From: an uncultured Psychroflexus sp. | GTDB taxonomy: Bacteria > Bacteroidota > Bacteroidia > Flavobacteriales > Flavobacteriaceae | Assembly (NCBI GenBank): GCA_913062845.1 | Contig: CAJXVZ010000008.1 | Coordinates: 1-64,000 of the forward strand | DNA: 64,000 bases | Direction: 5' to 3' | Part shown: piece by piece, positions 41,117 through 50,844 of the stretch | Layout of the letters: each line of letters starts with the position of its first letter | How positions within the stretch are numbered: the stretch's first letter is position 1 | Notes under the pieces: generated by a model | The model's input: the letters and a program-made list of their open reading frames with translations, nothing else | Databases searched by the model: none | Told to the model about the DNA's origin: nothing | Translations under genes and position numbers: made by a program

Positions 41117-41124
41117 TACATTTG
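41117..41124 (+). promoter_or_regulatory. Bacteroidetes-type -7 box candidate (TACATTTG)
   Basis: TAnnTTTG match 15 nt upstream of the asd ATG. Confidence 0.4.
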
Positions 41125-41138
41125 CAAAAAAATAAATT

Positions 41139-42128
41139 ATGAAAGTTGCAGTAGTAGGCGCTACCGGAATGGTTGGAAATATCATGTTGAAGGTTTTAGA
41201 GGAGAGGGATTTCCCTGTTGATGAATTGTATCCCGTAGCTTCAGAAAAATCTGTAGGCAAAAAAGTATTTTTTAAAGGCAAGCCCTTTGAAGTCATAGGC
41301 TTAGCTGAAGCAGTTAAAAAGAAACCGGACATCGCCTTGTTTTCAGCAGGAGGACAGACCTCATTGGATTGGGCACCTAAATTTGCAGAACATGGCACTA
41401 CTGTAATTGATAATTCTTCAGCCTGGAGAATGCATGAGGATATTAAGCTTGTTGTTCCGGAAATAAATGCGGACCAAATCACAAAAGACGACAAAATCAT
41501 AGCAAATCCAAATTGTTCTACTATTCAGCTAGTGGTGGCGCTTAAACCTTTACACGACGCTTACAATATTAAACGTGTTGTAGTTTCTACTTATCAATCT
41601 ATAACAGGAACTGGTGTTAAAGCTGTTTTACAGCTTGAAAATGAATACTTAAGTCAATCAGGTGAACAAGCCTATCCTTATCCAATTCACAAAAATGCTT
41701 TACCACATTGTGATGTGTTTTTGGAAAATGACTACACCAAAGAAGAAATGAAACTGACCAATGAAACTAAAAAGATACTTTCTGATGATGCCGTAAATGT
41801 TGTTGCTACTGCCGTCAGAATTCCCGTAGTTGGTGGTCATTCTGAAAGTGTTAACATCGAGTTTGAAAAAGCATTTGAAGTTGAGGATGTAAAGCAAAAA
41901 CTCAAAGCCTTTGATGGTATAATTGTTCAGGATAATCCTCAAATGAATACATATCCTATGCCTATTTATGCCGAAGGCAAAGACGAAGTTTTTATAGGAA
42001 GAATAAGAAGAGACTTCAGTGTTGAGAATGGCTTAAATATGTGGATCGTAGCAGACAACCTCAGAAAAGGAGCAGCAACAAATGCCGTTCAAATCGCAGA
42101 ATATGTTGTAAAGAAATTTAAAGTTTAA
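41139..42128 (+). CDS. asd: Aspartate-semialdehyde dehydrogenase
   Basis: 'VAVVGATGMVGNIMLKVLEERDFPV', 'IANPNCSTIQLVVALKPLHD', 'VPVVGGHSESVNIEF'-like regions. Confidence 0.96.
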   Translation: MKVAVVGATGMVGNIMLKVLEERDFPVDELYPVASEKSVGKKVFFKGKPFEVIGLAEAVKKKPDIALFSAGGQTSLDWAPKFAEHGTTVIDNSSAWRMHEDIKLVVPEINADQITKDDKIIANPNCSTIQLVVALKPLHDAYNIKRVVVSTYQSITGTGVKAVLQLENEYLSQSGEQAYPYPIHKNALPHCDVFLENDYTKEEMKLTNETKKILSDDAVNVVATAVRIPVVGGHSESVNIEFEKAFEVEDVKQKLKAFDGIIVQDNPQMNTYPMPIYAEGKDEVFIGRIRRDFSVENGLNMWIVADNLRKGAATNAVQIAEYVVKKFKV

Positions 42129-42487
42129 GATCTCTTTTTCATCATTTCAACACAAACCGCTTGAACGTCTCCAATAATTGGAGGATTGAGTTTTGAAACT
42201 TTTGTGACAACGCTCTCAACAAGTTGAAGTTCAGAAACCACTCTGTGATTTATCCTTTCAACCACATGCTCCAGAAGTTTCGCAGGTATAGCCATTTCCT
42301 CTTTAACTATTCTGTTGAGTGATACATAATCCACAGTATCTTTAAGATTGTCGGTCTCAGCCGATTTTTTTAAAGAAGCTTCAACGGTCATATCTACACG
42401 ATAATCACTTCCTATTTTGGTTTCTTCGTTAAGGCAGCCGTGGTAGGCGTAAACGCGAATATTCTGAAGGATAATTTTATCTGACAT
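42125..42487 (-). CDS. folB: Dihydroneopterin aldolase
   Basis: 'IILQNIRVYAYHGCLNEETKIGSDYRVDMTV', 'TVDYVSLNRIVKEEM', 'KLLEHVVERI'. Confidence 0.92.
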   Translation of the reverse strand: MSDKIILQNIRVYAYHGCLNEETKIGSDYRVDMTVEASLKKSAETDNLKDTVDYVSLNRIVKEEMAIPAKLLEHVVERINHRVVSELQLVESVVTKVSKLNPPIIGDVQAVCVEMMKKRS

Positions 42488-42795
42488 ATCTTTTTGATTA
42501 ATGAGTGCAAATAAATGATATTTTTATCAAATATGTTTCAAATTGGATTTTTAGCATTTATGATTTTGTGAAAAGTTAAATGACAACCAATAAAATTGAT
42601 TTTTACACTTAATTGTTCATCAGTTTAAACGAAACTCTTACGAGAAAATGGGTTAAACCAAAAAGTTGTGTATAAATTGAATTATTATTTTGGTTTTTGT
42701 AGAAACACAACATATGCTCCGACCCTTATTTGTACCCTTTCTCAAAAAATAAACCAAAAAATCTTGATTTTAAATCAATTATGTTTTAAAAAGTG

Positions 42796-42835
42796 GTGCC
42801 TTAGCTTCCCGAAGCATCGGAGGAACCAGGGACAT
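42796..42835. repeat. Left tRNA-Phe 3'-half-like remnant carrying one arm of a 24-nt inverted repeat
   Basis: Contains ggtgcct and ggaaccagggaca as in the tRNA-Phe 3' half, with tagcttcccgaagcatcg replacing the normal sequence; 42796..42819 is the inverted-repeat arm. Confidence 0.7.
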
Positions 42836-42849
42836 AATTAATAAAACAA

Positions 42850-42878
42850 AAAAACCTCATCACATAGATGAGGTTTTA
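42850..42878 (-). terminator. Terminator-like hairpin downstream of tRNA-Phe
   Basis: AAAACCTCAT-cacatag-ATGAGGTTTT flanked by an A-tract (U-tract in the minus-strand transcript). Confidence 0.75.
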
Positions 42879-42883
42879 AAAGG

Positions 42884-42956
42884 TGGTGCCTCCAGGAATC
42901 GAACCAGGGACACAAGGATTTTCAGTCCTTTGCTCTACCAACTGAGCTAAGGCACC
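42884..42956 (-). tRNA. tRNA-Phe (GAA anticodon)
   Basis: Reverse complement GGTGCCTTAGCTCAGTTGGTAGAGCAAAGGACTGAAAATCCTTGTGTCCCTGGTTCGATTCCTGGAGGCACCA; cloverleaf arms and anticodon loop CTGAAAA. Confidence 0.97.
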
Positions 42957-42996
42957 AGTTTTAGTTTCCCAATTATGGCTTTTACTTAATTTTATA

Positions 42997-43044
42997 ATTT
43001 TCAGTCCTTTGCTCTACTCACGATACTTCGGGAAGCTAAGGCAC
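42997..43044. repeat. Right tRNA-Phe 5'-half-like remnant carrying the other arm of the inverted repeat
   Basis: attttcagtcctttgctctac identical to the intact tRNA, then tcacgatacttcgggaag replaces caactgag, then ctaaggcac again matches; 43021..43044 is the inverted-repeat arm. Confidence 0.75.
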
Positions 43045-43115
43045 TATTTTTTGGGAGTGCAAATATAAATTCAATTATTGTATTGCCAAAACAATTATTC
43101 AAAAAATTCATTTAT

Positions 43116-43123
43116 TACTTTTG
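43116..43123 (+). promoter_or_regulatory. Bacteroidetes-type -7 box candidate (TACTTTTG)
   Basis: TAnnTTTG match just upstream of the coaX ATG. Confidence 0.4.
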
Positions 43124-43129
43124 TGAACT

Positions 43130-43861
43130 ATGAATTTAGCGGTAGATATCGGTAATACCTATATAAAAGCGGCATTATTTAAAAATGCTCAGATCATATG
43201 GCACAAGAAAGGCTTACAGGATAACCTGATCCATGTTTTGAGGCCGTTGTTTGAAAAATATAATATCCATCATCTCATTTATTCGGCTTCAGGAAAAACA
43301 GACGACAGGCTGATAAGTTTTTTTAAAGACAATTGCCATACAATAGCTTTTGATCACAAGACCAGATTACCATTTGAGAACACCTACGAGACCCCTGAAA
43401 CACTGGGTTTGGATCGATTAGCGCTGATGGCCGCTGCAAATCATTTATACGCCAGGCAAAATGTACTCGTTATAGATGCCGGTACCTGTATAACCTATGA
43501 TTTTATTACAGAAGAAGGTCGTTATTTAGGTGGAAGTATTTCTCCTGGAATAGAAATGAGACTTAAGGCATTAAATCATTTTACTGCAGGTTTACCAAAG
43601 ATTTCTCTGGAAGAACCTAAAACTGCCCCAATAGGCAAAAATACAAAAGATGCAATACTAAATGGTGTCATTCAAGGTGTTGTCTATGAAATAGATCAAA
43701 ATATTGAACGTTATATATCTGATTTTAAAGATTTAACAATTATTTTAACAGGCGGAGACCAACATTTCTTGTCAACAAAACTAAAAAATAGCATATTTGC
43801 CAATTCAAATTTTCAGCTCTTGGGACTTCATGCGATTCTTGAATATCTTTTGAATGATTAA
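43130..43861 (+). CDS. coaX: Type III pantothenate kinase
   Basis: 'NLAVDIGNTYIKAALF', 'GLDRLALMAAANHLY', 'VIDAGTCITYDFI', 'GGSISPGIEMRLKAL', 'LTGGD'. Confidence 0.95.
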   Translation: MNLAVDIGNTYIKAALFKNAQIIWHKKGLQDNLIHVLRPLFEKYNIHHLIYSASGKTDDRLISFFKDNCHTIAFDHKTRLPFENTYETPETLGLDRLALMAAANHLYARQNVLVIDAGTCITYDFITEEGRYLGGSISPGIEMRLKALNHFTAGLPKISLEEPKTAPIGKNTKDAILNGVIQGVVYEIDQNIERYISDFKDLTIILTGGDQHFLSTKLKNSIFANSNFQLLGLHAILEYLLND

Positions 43862-45098
43862 AAAAACCTTATTCTTACTCTTATTACCTTTAAGCCTTTT
43901 TTCTCAGGAAGGCACTTTTTCTCCTTATTCTTTTTTTGGAATCGGAAATGAAACGTTTAAAGGCACAGCAGAAAACCGATCAATGGGAGGCATAAGTTCC
44001 TTTGCAGACAGTATTCACCTTAACCTGCAAAATCCTGCGGCATACTCCAAATTAAAATTGACAACTTTTAGTGTAGGAGCCACTGCAAACGCACTAACGC
44101 TTGATAATGGGAATGAAACAGATCAGGTCAACTTTTCAACGGTAGACTATATAGCGATTGGGATACCTTTTAAAAAATTTGGTATAGGTTTTGGTCTTAA
44201 GCCGTTATCTGCTGTAGGATTTGAAATCCAATCTCTTGAGGGAGATGTGGCCCGGTCTTTAAATGGACGTGGCGGTCTTAATACTGTTTATCTTTCAGGT
44301 GGAATAGATATCATAAAAAACCTGAGTTTAGGTATCACAGCAAAATATAATTTTGGTGATATTGAAAACAAGAATATCCTGGCAATTAGTGAGATTGAAA
44401 GATCTTCAAGGGAAATTAATTCGAGTAATATCAATGGATTAAATTATGACCTTGGTTTACAGTACCAATTCAAATTACTCAAAAAATATACAATGAGGCT
44501 ATCTGCCGGATTTTCCCCTGAAACCGCTCTGGATATAGAAAATGACAGGCAATTGGCTACGATCGTTTTTGGAAACGATGGCAGTGAAATCATTGTAGAT
44601 CAGGGTGCTGTAGAAACTTCCACAACAACTGCAAACCTTGATTTAGGACAAAGATTAAATGCAGGTATTGGCATAGGTCAGGACAGGAAATGGTACGTTG
44701 GCTTGGAATATACACAGCAGGACGCCGGGGACTTTAGCTCTATAAACTTTAACAACAATCAGGATCTCAGTTTTGTAGACCGACAGGAATTTAAGCTAGG
44801 CGGTTTTTTTATACCAAGATACAATTCACCACGTTCTTATTTTAACAGAGTAACATACAGAGCCGGATTAAGATATACTGAAACTGGATTAGACTTTAGA
44901 GGAGAGTCTATTAATGAGTTTGGCATATCTTTTGGTTTAGGTTTACCTGCGGGTAGATATTTTACCAATATCAATGCTGGTTTTGAGTTCTGGACCCGTG
45001 GAACAACTCAAAATAATTTAATACAGGAAAACTACCTCAGTTTGTTTGTAAGTTTTTCTTTTAATGATTTATGGTTTCAAAAACCTAAGTATAACTAA
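43854..45098 (+). CDS. Putative outer membrane protein
   Basis: Signal peptide 'LLLLPLSLFSQ'; 'GTFSPYSFFGIGNETFKGTAENRSMGG' as in Flavobacteriia OMPs downstream of coaX. Confidence 0.8.
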   Translation: MIKKTLFLLLLPLSLFSQEGTFSPYSFFGIGNETFKGTAENRSMGGISSFADSIHLNLQNPAAYSKLKLTTFSVGATANALTLDNGNETDQVNFSTVDYIAIGIPFKKFGIGFGLKPLSAVGFEIQSLEGDVARSLNGRGGLNTVYLSGGIDIIKNLSLGITAKYNFGDIENKNILAISEIERSSREINSSNINGLNYDLGLQYQFKLLKKYTMRLSAGFSPETALDIENDRQLATIVFGNDGSEIIVDQGAVETSTTTANLDLGQRLNAGIGIGQDRKWYVGLEYTQQDAGDFSSINFNNNQDLSFVDRQEFKLGGFFIPRYNSPRSYFNRVTYRAGLRYTETGLDFRGESINEFGISFGLGLPAGRYFTNINAGFEFWTRGTTQNNLIQENYLSLFVSFSFNDLWFQKPKYN

Positions 45099-45103
45099 AT
45101 ATA

Positions 45104-46483
45104 ATGACTATGAAAACTAAATTTTTTGTTTTACTTGTAGCGACTTTCTTAGGATTTTCATCTGTCTTTGCACAGGATGATGATTGTACAAAAGAGTTAA
45201 GTTTATTTAATGATAGTGCAAAAGCAGAGATATATGAGGACGCACTACCACGCTACAAAAAACTGATAAAGGATTGCCCAAAGGTTAGTGTGGCACTATA
45301 CCAGAGAGCAGATAAGATGTTTGAAGATTTGATTGATACGGCCGAAGACGATACAAAAAAGAAAGAGTACGTTCAGATGGCTATAAACAACCTTAACCTG
45401 AGGCTTGAGCACTTTCCTGAGAAATCACCAAAAGGTAAAATATTCTCGGACATTGGCAAGATCATGTATGAGAATAAAATGGGAAGCGCAGAAGAAATAT
45501 TTAAATATTTTGATGACGCCTGGAATATGGATCCGGATAATTTTAAGTCACCGGTTGGACTGTATGTTTACTTTTTGATTTTAGATAATCTGGTTGATGC
45601 TGAAAAAAGGACTATAAACGAACTTTTTGTGAAATACGATGAGGTAATAAATCAGATTGAACGTATGGAAAACGAGCAGGCTGTGCTTGCCAAGCCACTT
45701 GTTGTAAAGCAGGAGAATGGTGAGAAATTATCGTCCAGAGAAGCAAGAATTTTAAAGAATTCAGGTATTTACCTTAGAAACTATGCCAAGATCAAAAAAG
45801 GTATCAATGGCGTTTTAGGTCAGAAGGCAGATTGTGATAATCTGATCCCAATGTACAACAAGGATTATGAGGAGAAAAAAGACGATAAAGACTGGTTAAG
45901 AGTTGCCGCTTCCAGAATGAGTGCAAAAGATTGTACAGGTGATCCGTTGTTCTTCAAATTGGTGGAATCTCTTCACGAGCTTGAGCCATCTGCAAGAACG
46001 GCTTTCTATCTTGGCAGATTAGCTGAAGAAAATGGTAATACAAATAAAGCTTTAGAATATTACAATAATGCTGCAGAATTAGAAGAAAATCCACTGGATA
46101 AAGCAAAGGATTATTTTACTATTGCTGAAATCTATAAGAAGAGAGGGTCTTTCTCATCTGCCAGAAAATATTACAACCTTGCACTTGAAAATAAACCATC
46201 TTTGGGTATTGCTTATTTGAGAATTGCAGACATGATCGCCAAGAGTGCGAACGACTGTGGAGGAACTACTTTTGAAAAAAGAGCTATTTACTGGAAAGCT
46301 GCAAACTATGCAAAGCGTGCGGCTAGCGTAGATGCAACAATAAGTGATAATGCCAATCAGGCAGCATCAAGTTACGAACAGCGTGCACCTTCCAAGGCAG
46401 ATATTTTCCAGTCTGGTATGGCAGGAAAAACAATCAGCTTTAATTGTTGGGTTGGTGGAAGCGTAAAAGTGCCAAGCATATAA
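45104..46483 (+). CDS. Tetratricopeptide repeat protein
   Basis: Signal peptide '...SSVFAQ'; TPR-like 'ARTAFYLGRLAEENGNTNKALEYYNNAAELEENPLDKAKDYFTIAEIYKKRGSFSSARKYYNLALENKP'. Confidence 0.85.
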   Translation: MTMKTKFFVLLVATFLGFSSVFAQDDDCTKELSLFNDSAKAEIYEDALPRYKKLIKDCPKVSVALYQRADKMFEDLIDTAEDDTKKKEYVQMAINNLNLRLEHFPEKSPKGKIFSDIGKIMYENKMGSAEEIFKYFDDAWNMDPDNFKSPVGLYVYFLILDNLVDAEKRTINELFVKYDEVINQIERMENEQAVLAKPLVVKQENGEKLSSREARILKNSGIYLRNYAKIKKGINGVLGQKADCDNLIPMYNKDYEEKKDDKDWLRVAASRMSAKDCTGDPLFFKLVESLHELEPSARTAFYLGRLAEENGNTNKALEYYNNAAELEENPLDKAKDYFTIAEIYKKRGSFSSARKYYNLALENKPSLGIAYLRIADMIAKSANDCGGTTFEKRAIYWKAANYAKRAASVDATISDNANQAASSYEQRAPSKADIFQSGMAGKTISFNCWVGGSVKVPSI

Positions 46484-46490
46484 GCGTTAA

Positions 46491-47051
46491 ATGAAATCTA
46501 ATAAATACAGGTCAAAAAGCATTGCTGCAATTTTAATAGTGGCGATGCTTTTTGCTTGTGATAATAATTTCAGTGAGGCCAACAAGCTCAATCAGGAGGT
46601 GGATGTACCTCAGGGTGTAACAACCGACGTGAATTTATTTTTTACTGATAGTGGTAAGGTTAAAGCAAATCTTAGAAGTCCGAAGATTTTGGATTATTCT
46701 CAGGAAAAACTGGGATACAGGATATTCCCCGACGGTGTTGAAGTAGATTTTTTTAATCCCGATTCTACCAAGAATACAATTTATGCCGATTCTGCTATAG
46801 TCTTCAACCAGTCTAGTCTGGTTGATATGAGAAAAAATGTTAAGATCATCACCTCAGATAGTCTGGTTCTTACCACAACTCAACTCTATTGGGATACAGG
46901 AAGACAATGGGTTTTTACAGACAGGGACTACAGGATACGATTATCTAACGGCTCGGTAAACGATGGTGCAGGTTTTGATGCAAACCAGGAGTTTAGCTTG
47001 TACAAATCAAGGTCAAATACCGGTCTTCAAATCATAGAAGAAGAACAATAG
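46491..47051 (+). CDS. lptC: LPS export ABC transporter periplasmic protein LptC
   Basis: Lipobox 'MLFACDNN'; 'TDVNLFFTDSGKVKANLRSPKILDY', 'VEVDFFNPDSTKNTIYADSAIVF', 'RKNVKIITSDSLVLTTTQLYWD'. Confidence 0.88.
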   Translation: MKSNKYRSKSIAAILIVAMLFACDNNFSEANKLNQEVDVPQGVTTDVNLFFTDSGKVKANLRSPKILDYSQEKLGYRIFPDGVEVDFFNPDSTKNTIYADSAIVFNQSSLVDMRKNVKIITSDSLVLTTTQLYWDTGRQWVFTDRDYRIRLSNGSVNDGAGFDANQEFSLYKSRSNTGLQIIEEEQ

Positions 47052-47121
47052 TGTTATAAATTACATATTTGATAATGCATAAATCGCATCAAGACTTAAA
47101 TCTTAAGTCAAAAAAATCTAC

Positions 47122-47129
47122 TACTTTTG
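47122..47129 (+). promoter_or_regulatory. Bacteroidetes-type -7 box candidate (TACTTTTG)
   Basis: TAnnTTTG match 24 nt upstream of the 47153 ORF. Confidence 0.35.
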
Positions 47130-47152
47130 TTATGTAATTTAAAATTCAAAAT

Positions 47153-47338
47153 TTGAAATTCTTCAAATATTTTCAATACGCCTATCTCGTGTTTGCAGTT
47201 CTGTTCTTTATAGAAGCTTTTCTGGTGTGGAATGAATCTAGTCAGCGAGCGTATTTATTCATCTTCTTAGGTTTGGTAGCCGTTTTTATGTTCTTTTTTA
47301 AAAGACATTTCCGGAACAAATACAATAATAGATCCTAA
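47153..47338 (+). CDS. Small two-TM hypothetical membrane protein
   Basis: 61 aa, hydrophobic; TTG start; overlaps the start of the CNNM gene by 1 nt; conserved-looking gene order. Confidence 0.6.
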   Translation: MKFFKYFQYAYLVFAVLFFIEAFLVWNESSQRAYLFIFLGLVAVFMFFFKRHFRNKYNNRS

Positions 47339-48627
47339 TGCAAACAGATTGGCTTATTATTGGGATTTCATTGCTGTTGTCGGCATTTTTCTCTGGTATG
47401 GAGATCGCGTATGTATCTTCTAATAAATTGCATATTGAGATCGAAAAAAAGCAGAACAGTCTCATAGCCAATATTTTAAGAATTCTTACTGAAAAGCCTT
47501 CAAAATTTATTGCAACAATGCTTTTAGGCAACAATATCGCCCTGGTTGTCTATGGTTTATTTATGGGAGATGTGCTTACGACGTGGCTATCCGGATTTCC
47601 CGAAGATCATGGTATTATATACTATTTTACACACGAAGCAAGGTTGTTTACTCAAACCATTATTTCAACCTTGTTAATATTGGTTACTGCCGAGTTTTTG
47701 CCAAAAGTATTTTTTCAGGTATACGCTAACAAAATATTCAGGATTCTGGCCATACCAACCATTATATTTTATGTGATATTTTGGTACATTACCGATTTCA
47801 TCATTTGGCTTACCGATAGTGTACTGAAAAAGCTTTTTAAAGTAAAAGGTGACAGTGTGCAGCTTAATTTTACAAAGGTCGAGCTGGGACATTATATCAG
47901 CGAACATATGGATTCAGCAGATGAGGATGAAGATGTGGACTCAGAAATACAAATATTTCAAAATGCCCTTCAGTTTTCAAATGTTAAGGCCAGAGAAGTT
48001 ATGATTCCCAGAAATGAAATCATTGCTGTAGAAATTGAAGAACACCCTAAAAACCTCATCGAACTCTTTACCAAAACCGGATTATCAAAAATCCTGATAT
48101 ATAAAGAATCGAATGATGATATAGTGGGTTATGTACATTCTTTTGACATGTTTAAACACCCGGAACACATATCTGATATTCTGAGAAGTGTCATTTTTGT
48201 GCCGGAAACAGTACACGTTAAAGAAGTTTTGAATAACCTGATAAAAAAACAAAAAAGTATTGCCGTAGTTATTGACGAATACGGAGGGACCAGCGGAATG
48301 ATGACCGTTGAAGACATTGTTGAAGAATTATTTGGTGAGATCGAAGATGAACATGACCCTGTAGTACTGATTGAAGAAGAGCTCGAAGACAATACTTACA
48401 GATTTTCAGCCAGGCATGAAGTGGATTATCTCAATGAAAAGTATAAGATCAATATCCCGAGGAGTGAATCCTATGAAACACTGGGCGGTTATATCATGAA
48501 TCATGCTGAAGAAATACCGGAAGCAAATACCAGTTTCGTCATAGATAATTTTAAGATAAGAATCCTTGAAGCCTCAAGTAAAAAAATAGAATTGATTCAA
48601 CTCTCTTTTTTGGAAGATGCAGATTAA
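47338..48627 (+). CDS. CNNM/CorC hemolysin-family protein (DUF21 + CBS + transporter-associated domain)
   Basis: 'SAFFSGMEIAYVSSNKLHIE', 'AREVMIPRNEIIAVE', 'IAVVIDEYGGTSGMMTVEDIVEELFGEIEDEHD'. Confidence 0.94.
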   Translation: MQTDWLIIGISLLLSAFFSGMEIAYVSSNKLHIEIEKKQNSLIANILRILTEKPSKFIATMLLGNNIALVVYGLFMGDVLTTWLSGFPEDHGIIYYFTHEARLFTQTIISTLLILVTAEFLPKVFFQVYANKIFRILAIPTIIFYVIFWYITDFIIWLTDSVLKKLFKVKGDSVQLNFTKVELGHYISEHMDSADEDEDVDSEIQIFQNALQFSNVKAREVMIPRNEIIAVEIEEHPKNLIELFTKTGLSKILIYKESNDDIVGYVHSFDMFKHPEHISDILRSVIFVPETVHVKEVLNNLIKKQKSIAVVIDEYGGTSGMMTVEDIVEELFGEIEDEHDPVVLIEEELEDNTYRFSARHEVDYLNEKYKINIPRSESYETLGGYIMNHAEEIPEANTSFVIDNFKIRILEASSKKIELIQLSFLEDAD

Positions 48628-48714
48628 TATTCTAAACAAATATTAAGTTGATATAGGCCTTATTTTCAACAAAAACCTTATTTTCGCAAACTATATTTTT
48701 TTAAAAATTAAATC

Positions 48715-50778
48715 ATGGCGATTTTAAATTCGATACGGAAGAAGACAGCAGTGCTCATAATCATTATAGCAATGGCATTATTTGCATTTGTACTATCAGA
48801 TTTGATCACAAACAGCAGTTTTTCGCAGCCTAAGGCAGTTGATAAAATTGGTCAGGTAGGTGACAAAGAGATAGACAGAACCGAGTTTGCACGAAATGTT
48901 GAAAATTATATCCGACAAACCCAGGGAAGGTCTACCACTATGCAGGCTGTTAAAACCGTCTGGGATAATAAAGTTCAGGAACTGGTACTTGAAGAAGAGT
49001 TTGAAACCTTAGGCATACAGGTAGGTCGCGACCAGATTATAAACAAACTTGCAGAAACCTTAGCAGGAAATCCTAATTTTTCTGACGATGATGGCTTTTT
49101 TGATGAAGATGTGATGACTGAATATCTGGCAACAATCAAGGCCACCCAACCACAACAATACCAGCAATGGCAACAATATGAAAAAAGTGTAGCCAACCAG
49201 GTAAGAAGAGAAATTTACCTGAATCTTATCAAAGCAGGTGTCGGTGCAACTCAACTTGAAGCTAAACAAAATTATAAACTGGAAACAGATAATGTTTCTT
49301 TTCAGGTTGTACGAATACCATTTGACAAAGCTTCTGAAGTCGAAGTAAGCACAGCCGAGATAAACGCATACATCAAAGAAAACCCTGAAAAATTCGAGCA
49401 AAAAGCTCAAAGAGACATACAGTATGTTTTGTTTGAAAATAAGGCATCGAAAGCAGATGAAGATAGAGCAGAAGAGAATCTCACCGAATTATTAGACGAA
49501 TTTAAATCTACTGAAAATGCTGAAACATTTATCAACATCAATTCTGATGAACCGTATTCAGCATCTTTCAGATTTGAAAATCAATTGCCTTCAGCCAGAA
49601 AAAATGATTTACTGGCTTTAGAAGTAGGAGAGGTTTTTGGGCCATTTAAAGACAATAACGCCTGGAAAGCCACTAAACTGGTCGATACAAAAATGATGGC
49701 AGACTCTGTTAAGGCAAGCCACATTCTTATTCCTAACAGAGGACCAAAAGCTCTAGAAACCCCTGAAGCCTCAAAAAAATTAGCAGATAGCTTATTTGCC
49801 TTAGTTGAAACAAATCCTTCAAAACTGGGTGATTTAGCAAAAGAATTCTCAGGTGATCCCGGCAGCGCAGAAAAAGGTGGTGATCTGGGATGGAATCCTT
49901 ATGGTACTTTTGTACCAAGTTTCAACGAGGCGGTTTTTAACAATGAACCGGGCTATGTTGGTCTTGTAGAAAGCCAGTTTGGCTATCATATTGTTAAGGT
50001 CGAAGAATTATCAGACAAAAGTACAATGTACAAATTTGCTGATCTTACTATAAATATTAAACCATCTGAAGAAACCTTGAATACAGTTTATAAAGATGCA
50101 GGTAATTTCTTTTTGGACGCGAGTGATGGTGAATTTACAGAAGTAGCAGAAGCCAAAGGCTATGAAGTAAAACCTGTTATTGGCATAAATGAGCTCGACG
50201 AAAATATACCGGGATTAGGTGCACAGAGAAATATCGTACAATGGGCGTTTGGAGAAGAGCAGACTGTTGGCGATATCAAACAATTTGAAATTGACAAGGG
50301 CTACGTGATTGTTCAATTGAACAATAAAACCAAAAAAGGATTACAATCTGCACAACAAGCTTCTGCTGTAGTTACCCCAATATTGGAGAAAGAGAAAAAA
50401 GCTGAATCTATAATTGCGCAGATTAATTCTGAAGATTTAAGTACTATTGCTTCTCAATTTGAAGTGTCTGTGCAAACCGCCAGCGCAGTAAATATGGCAA
50501 GTCCTTTAATACCTGGAGCAGGTCAGGAACCTAAAGTTGTTGGAGCTGCTTTCGCACTTGAAAAAGACGAGGTGAGTCAACCGGTAGTAGGTCAAAAAGG
50601 CGTTTACGTTATAAAACTTACAGACAGAGTTGAAGCACCAGAGCTGCCTTCATACAAAAGCGCAGCATTAAGAGAAACTCAAGACAGAATGCAGAAACTC
50701 CAAAACCCAAATAACACTGTAATAAAAGCATTAAAAGATGCTAAGGAGATAGAAGACAACAGAGCTTTGGTCTATTAA
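48715..50778 (+). CDS. Peptidylprolyl isomerase, SurA/PpiD-like
   Basis: N-terminal TM + 'AILNSIRKKTAVLIIIIAMALFAFVLSDL'; parvulin 'KASHILIPNRG...LAKEFSGDPGSAEKGGDLGWNPYGTFVPSFNEAVF...VESQFGYHIVKVEE'. Confidence 0.94.
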   Translation: MAILNSIRKKTAVLIIIIAMALFAFVLSDLITNSSFSQPKAVDKIGQVGDKEIDRTEFARNVENYIRQTQGRSTTMQAVKTVWDNKVQELVLEEEFETLGIQVGRDQIINKLAETLAGNPNFSDDDGFFDEDVMTEYLATIKATQPQQYQQWQQYEKSVANQVRREIYLNLIKAGVGATQLEAKQNYKLETDNVSFQVVRIPFDKASEVEVSTAEINAYIKENPEKFEQKAQRDIQYVLFENKASKADEDRAEENLTELLDEFKSTENAETFININSDEPYSASFRFENQLPSARKNDLLALEVGEVFGPFKDNNAWKATKLVDTKMMADSVKASHILIPNRGPKALETPEASKKLADSLFALVETNPSKLGDLAKEFSGDPGSAEKGGDLGWNPYGTFVPSFNEAVFNNEPGYVGLVESQFGYHIVKVEELSDKSTMYKFADLTINIKPSEETLNTVYKDAGNFFLDASDGEFTEVAEAKGYEVKPVIGINELDENIPGLGAQRNIVQWAFGEEQTVGDIKQFEIDKGYVIVQLNNKTKKGLQSAQQASAVVTPILEKEKKAESIIAQINSEDLSTIASQFEVSVQTASAVNMASPLIPGAGQEPKVVGAAFALEKDEVSQPVVGQKGVYVIKLTDRVEAPELPSYKSAALRETQDRMQKLQNPNNTVIKALKDAKEIEDNRALVY

Positions 50779-50801
50779 TTCAAACAAAACAAATCAATAT
50801 C

Positions 50802-50826
50802 AAGCCATCCTTTAGGGTGGCTTTTT
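50802..50826 (+). terminator. Rho-independent-type hairpin after the PPIase gene
   Basis: AAGCCATCC-ttta-GGGTGGCTTTTT. Confidence 0.8.
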
Positions 50827-50844
50827 AGTTTAAACCTTTTAAAG

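Noticed and set aside
41057-41500. 147-aa minus-strand ORF opposite asd
   Set aside because: Shadow ORF of the well-conserved asd gene.
49060-49410. 116-aa minus-strand ORF opposite the PPIase
   Set aside because: Shadow ORF; the translation looks compositionally random.
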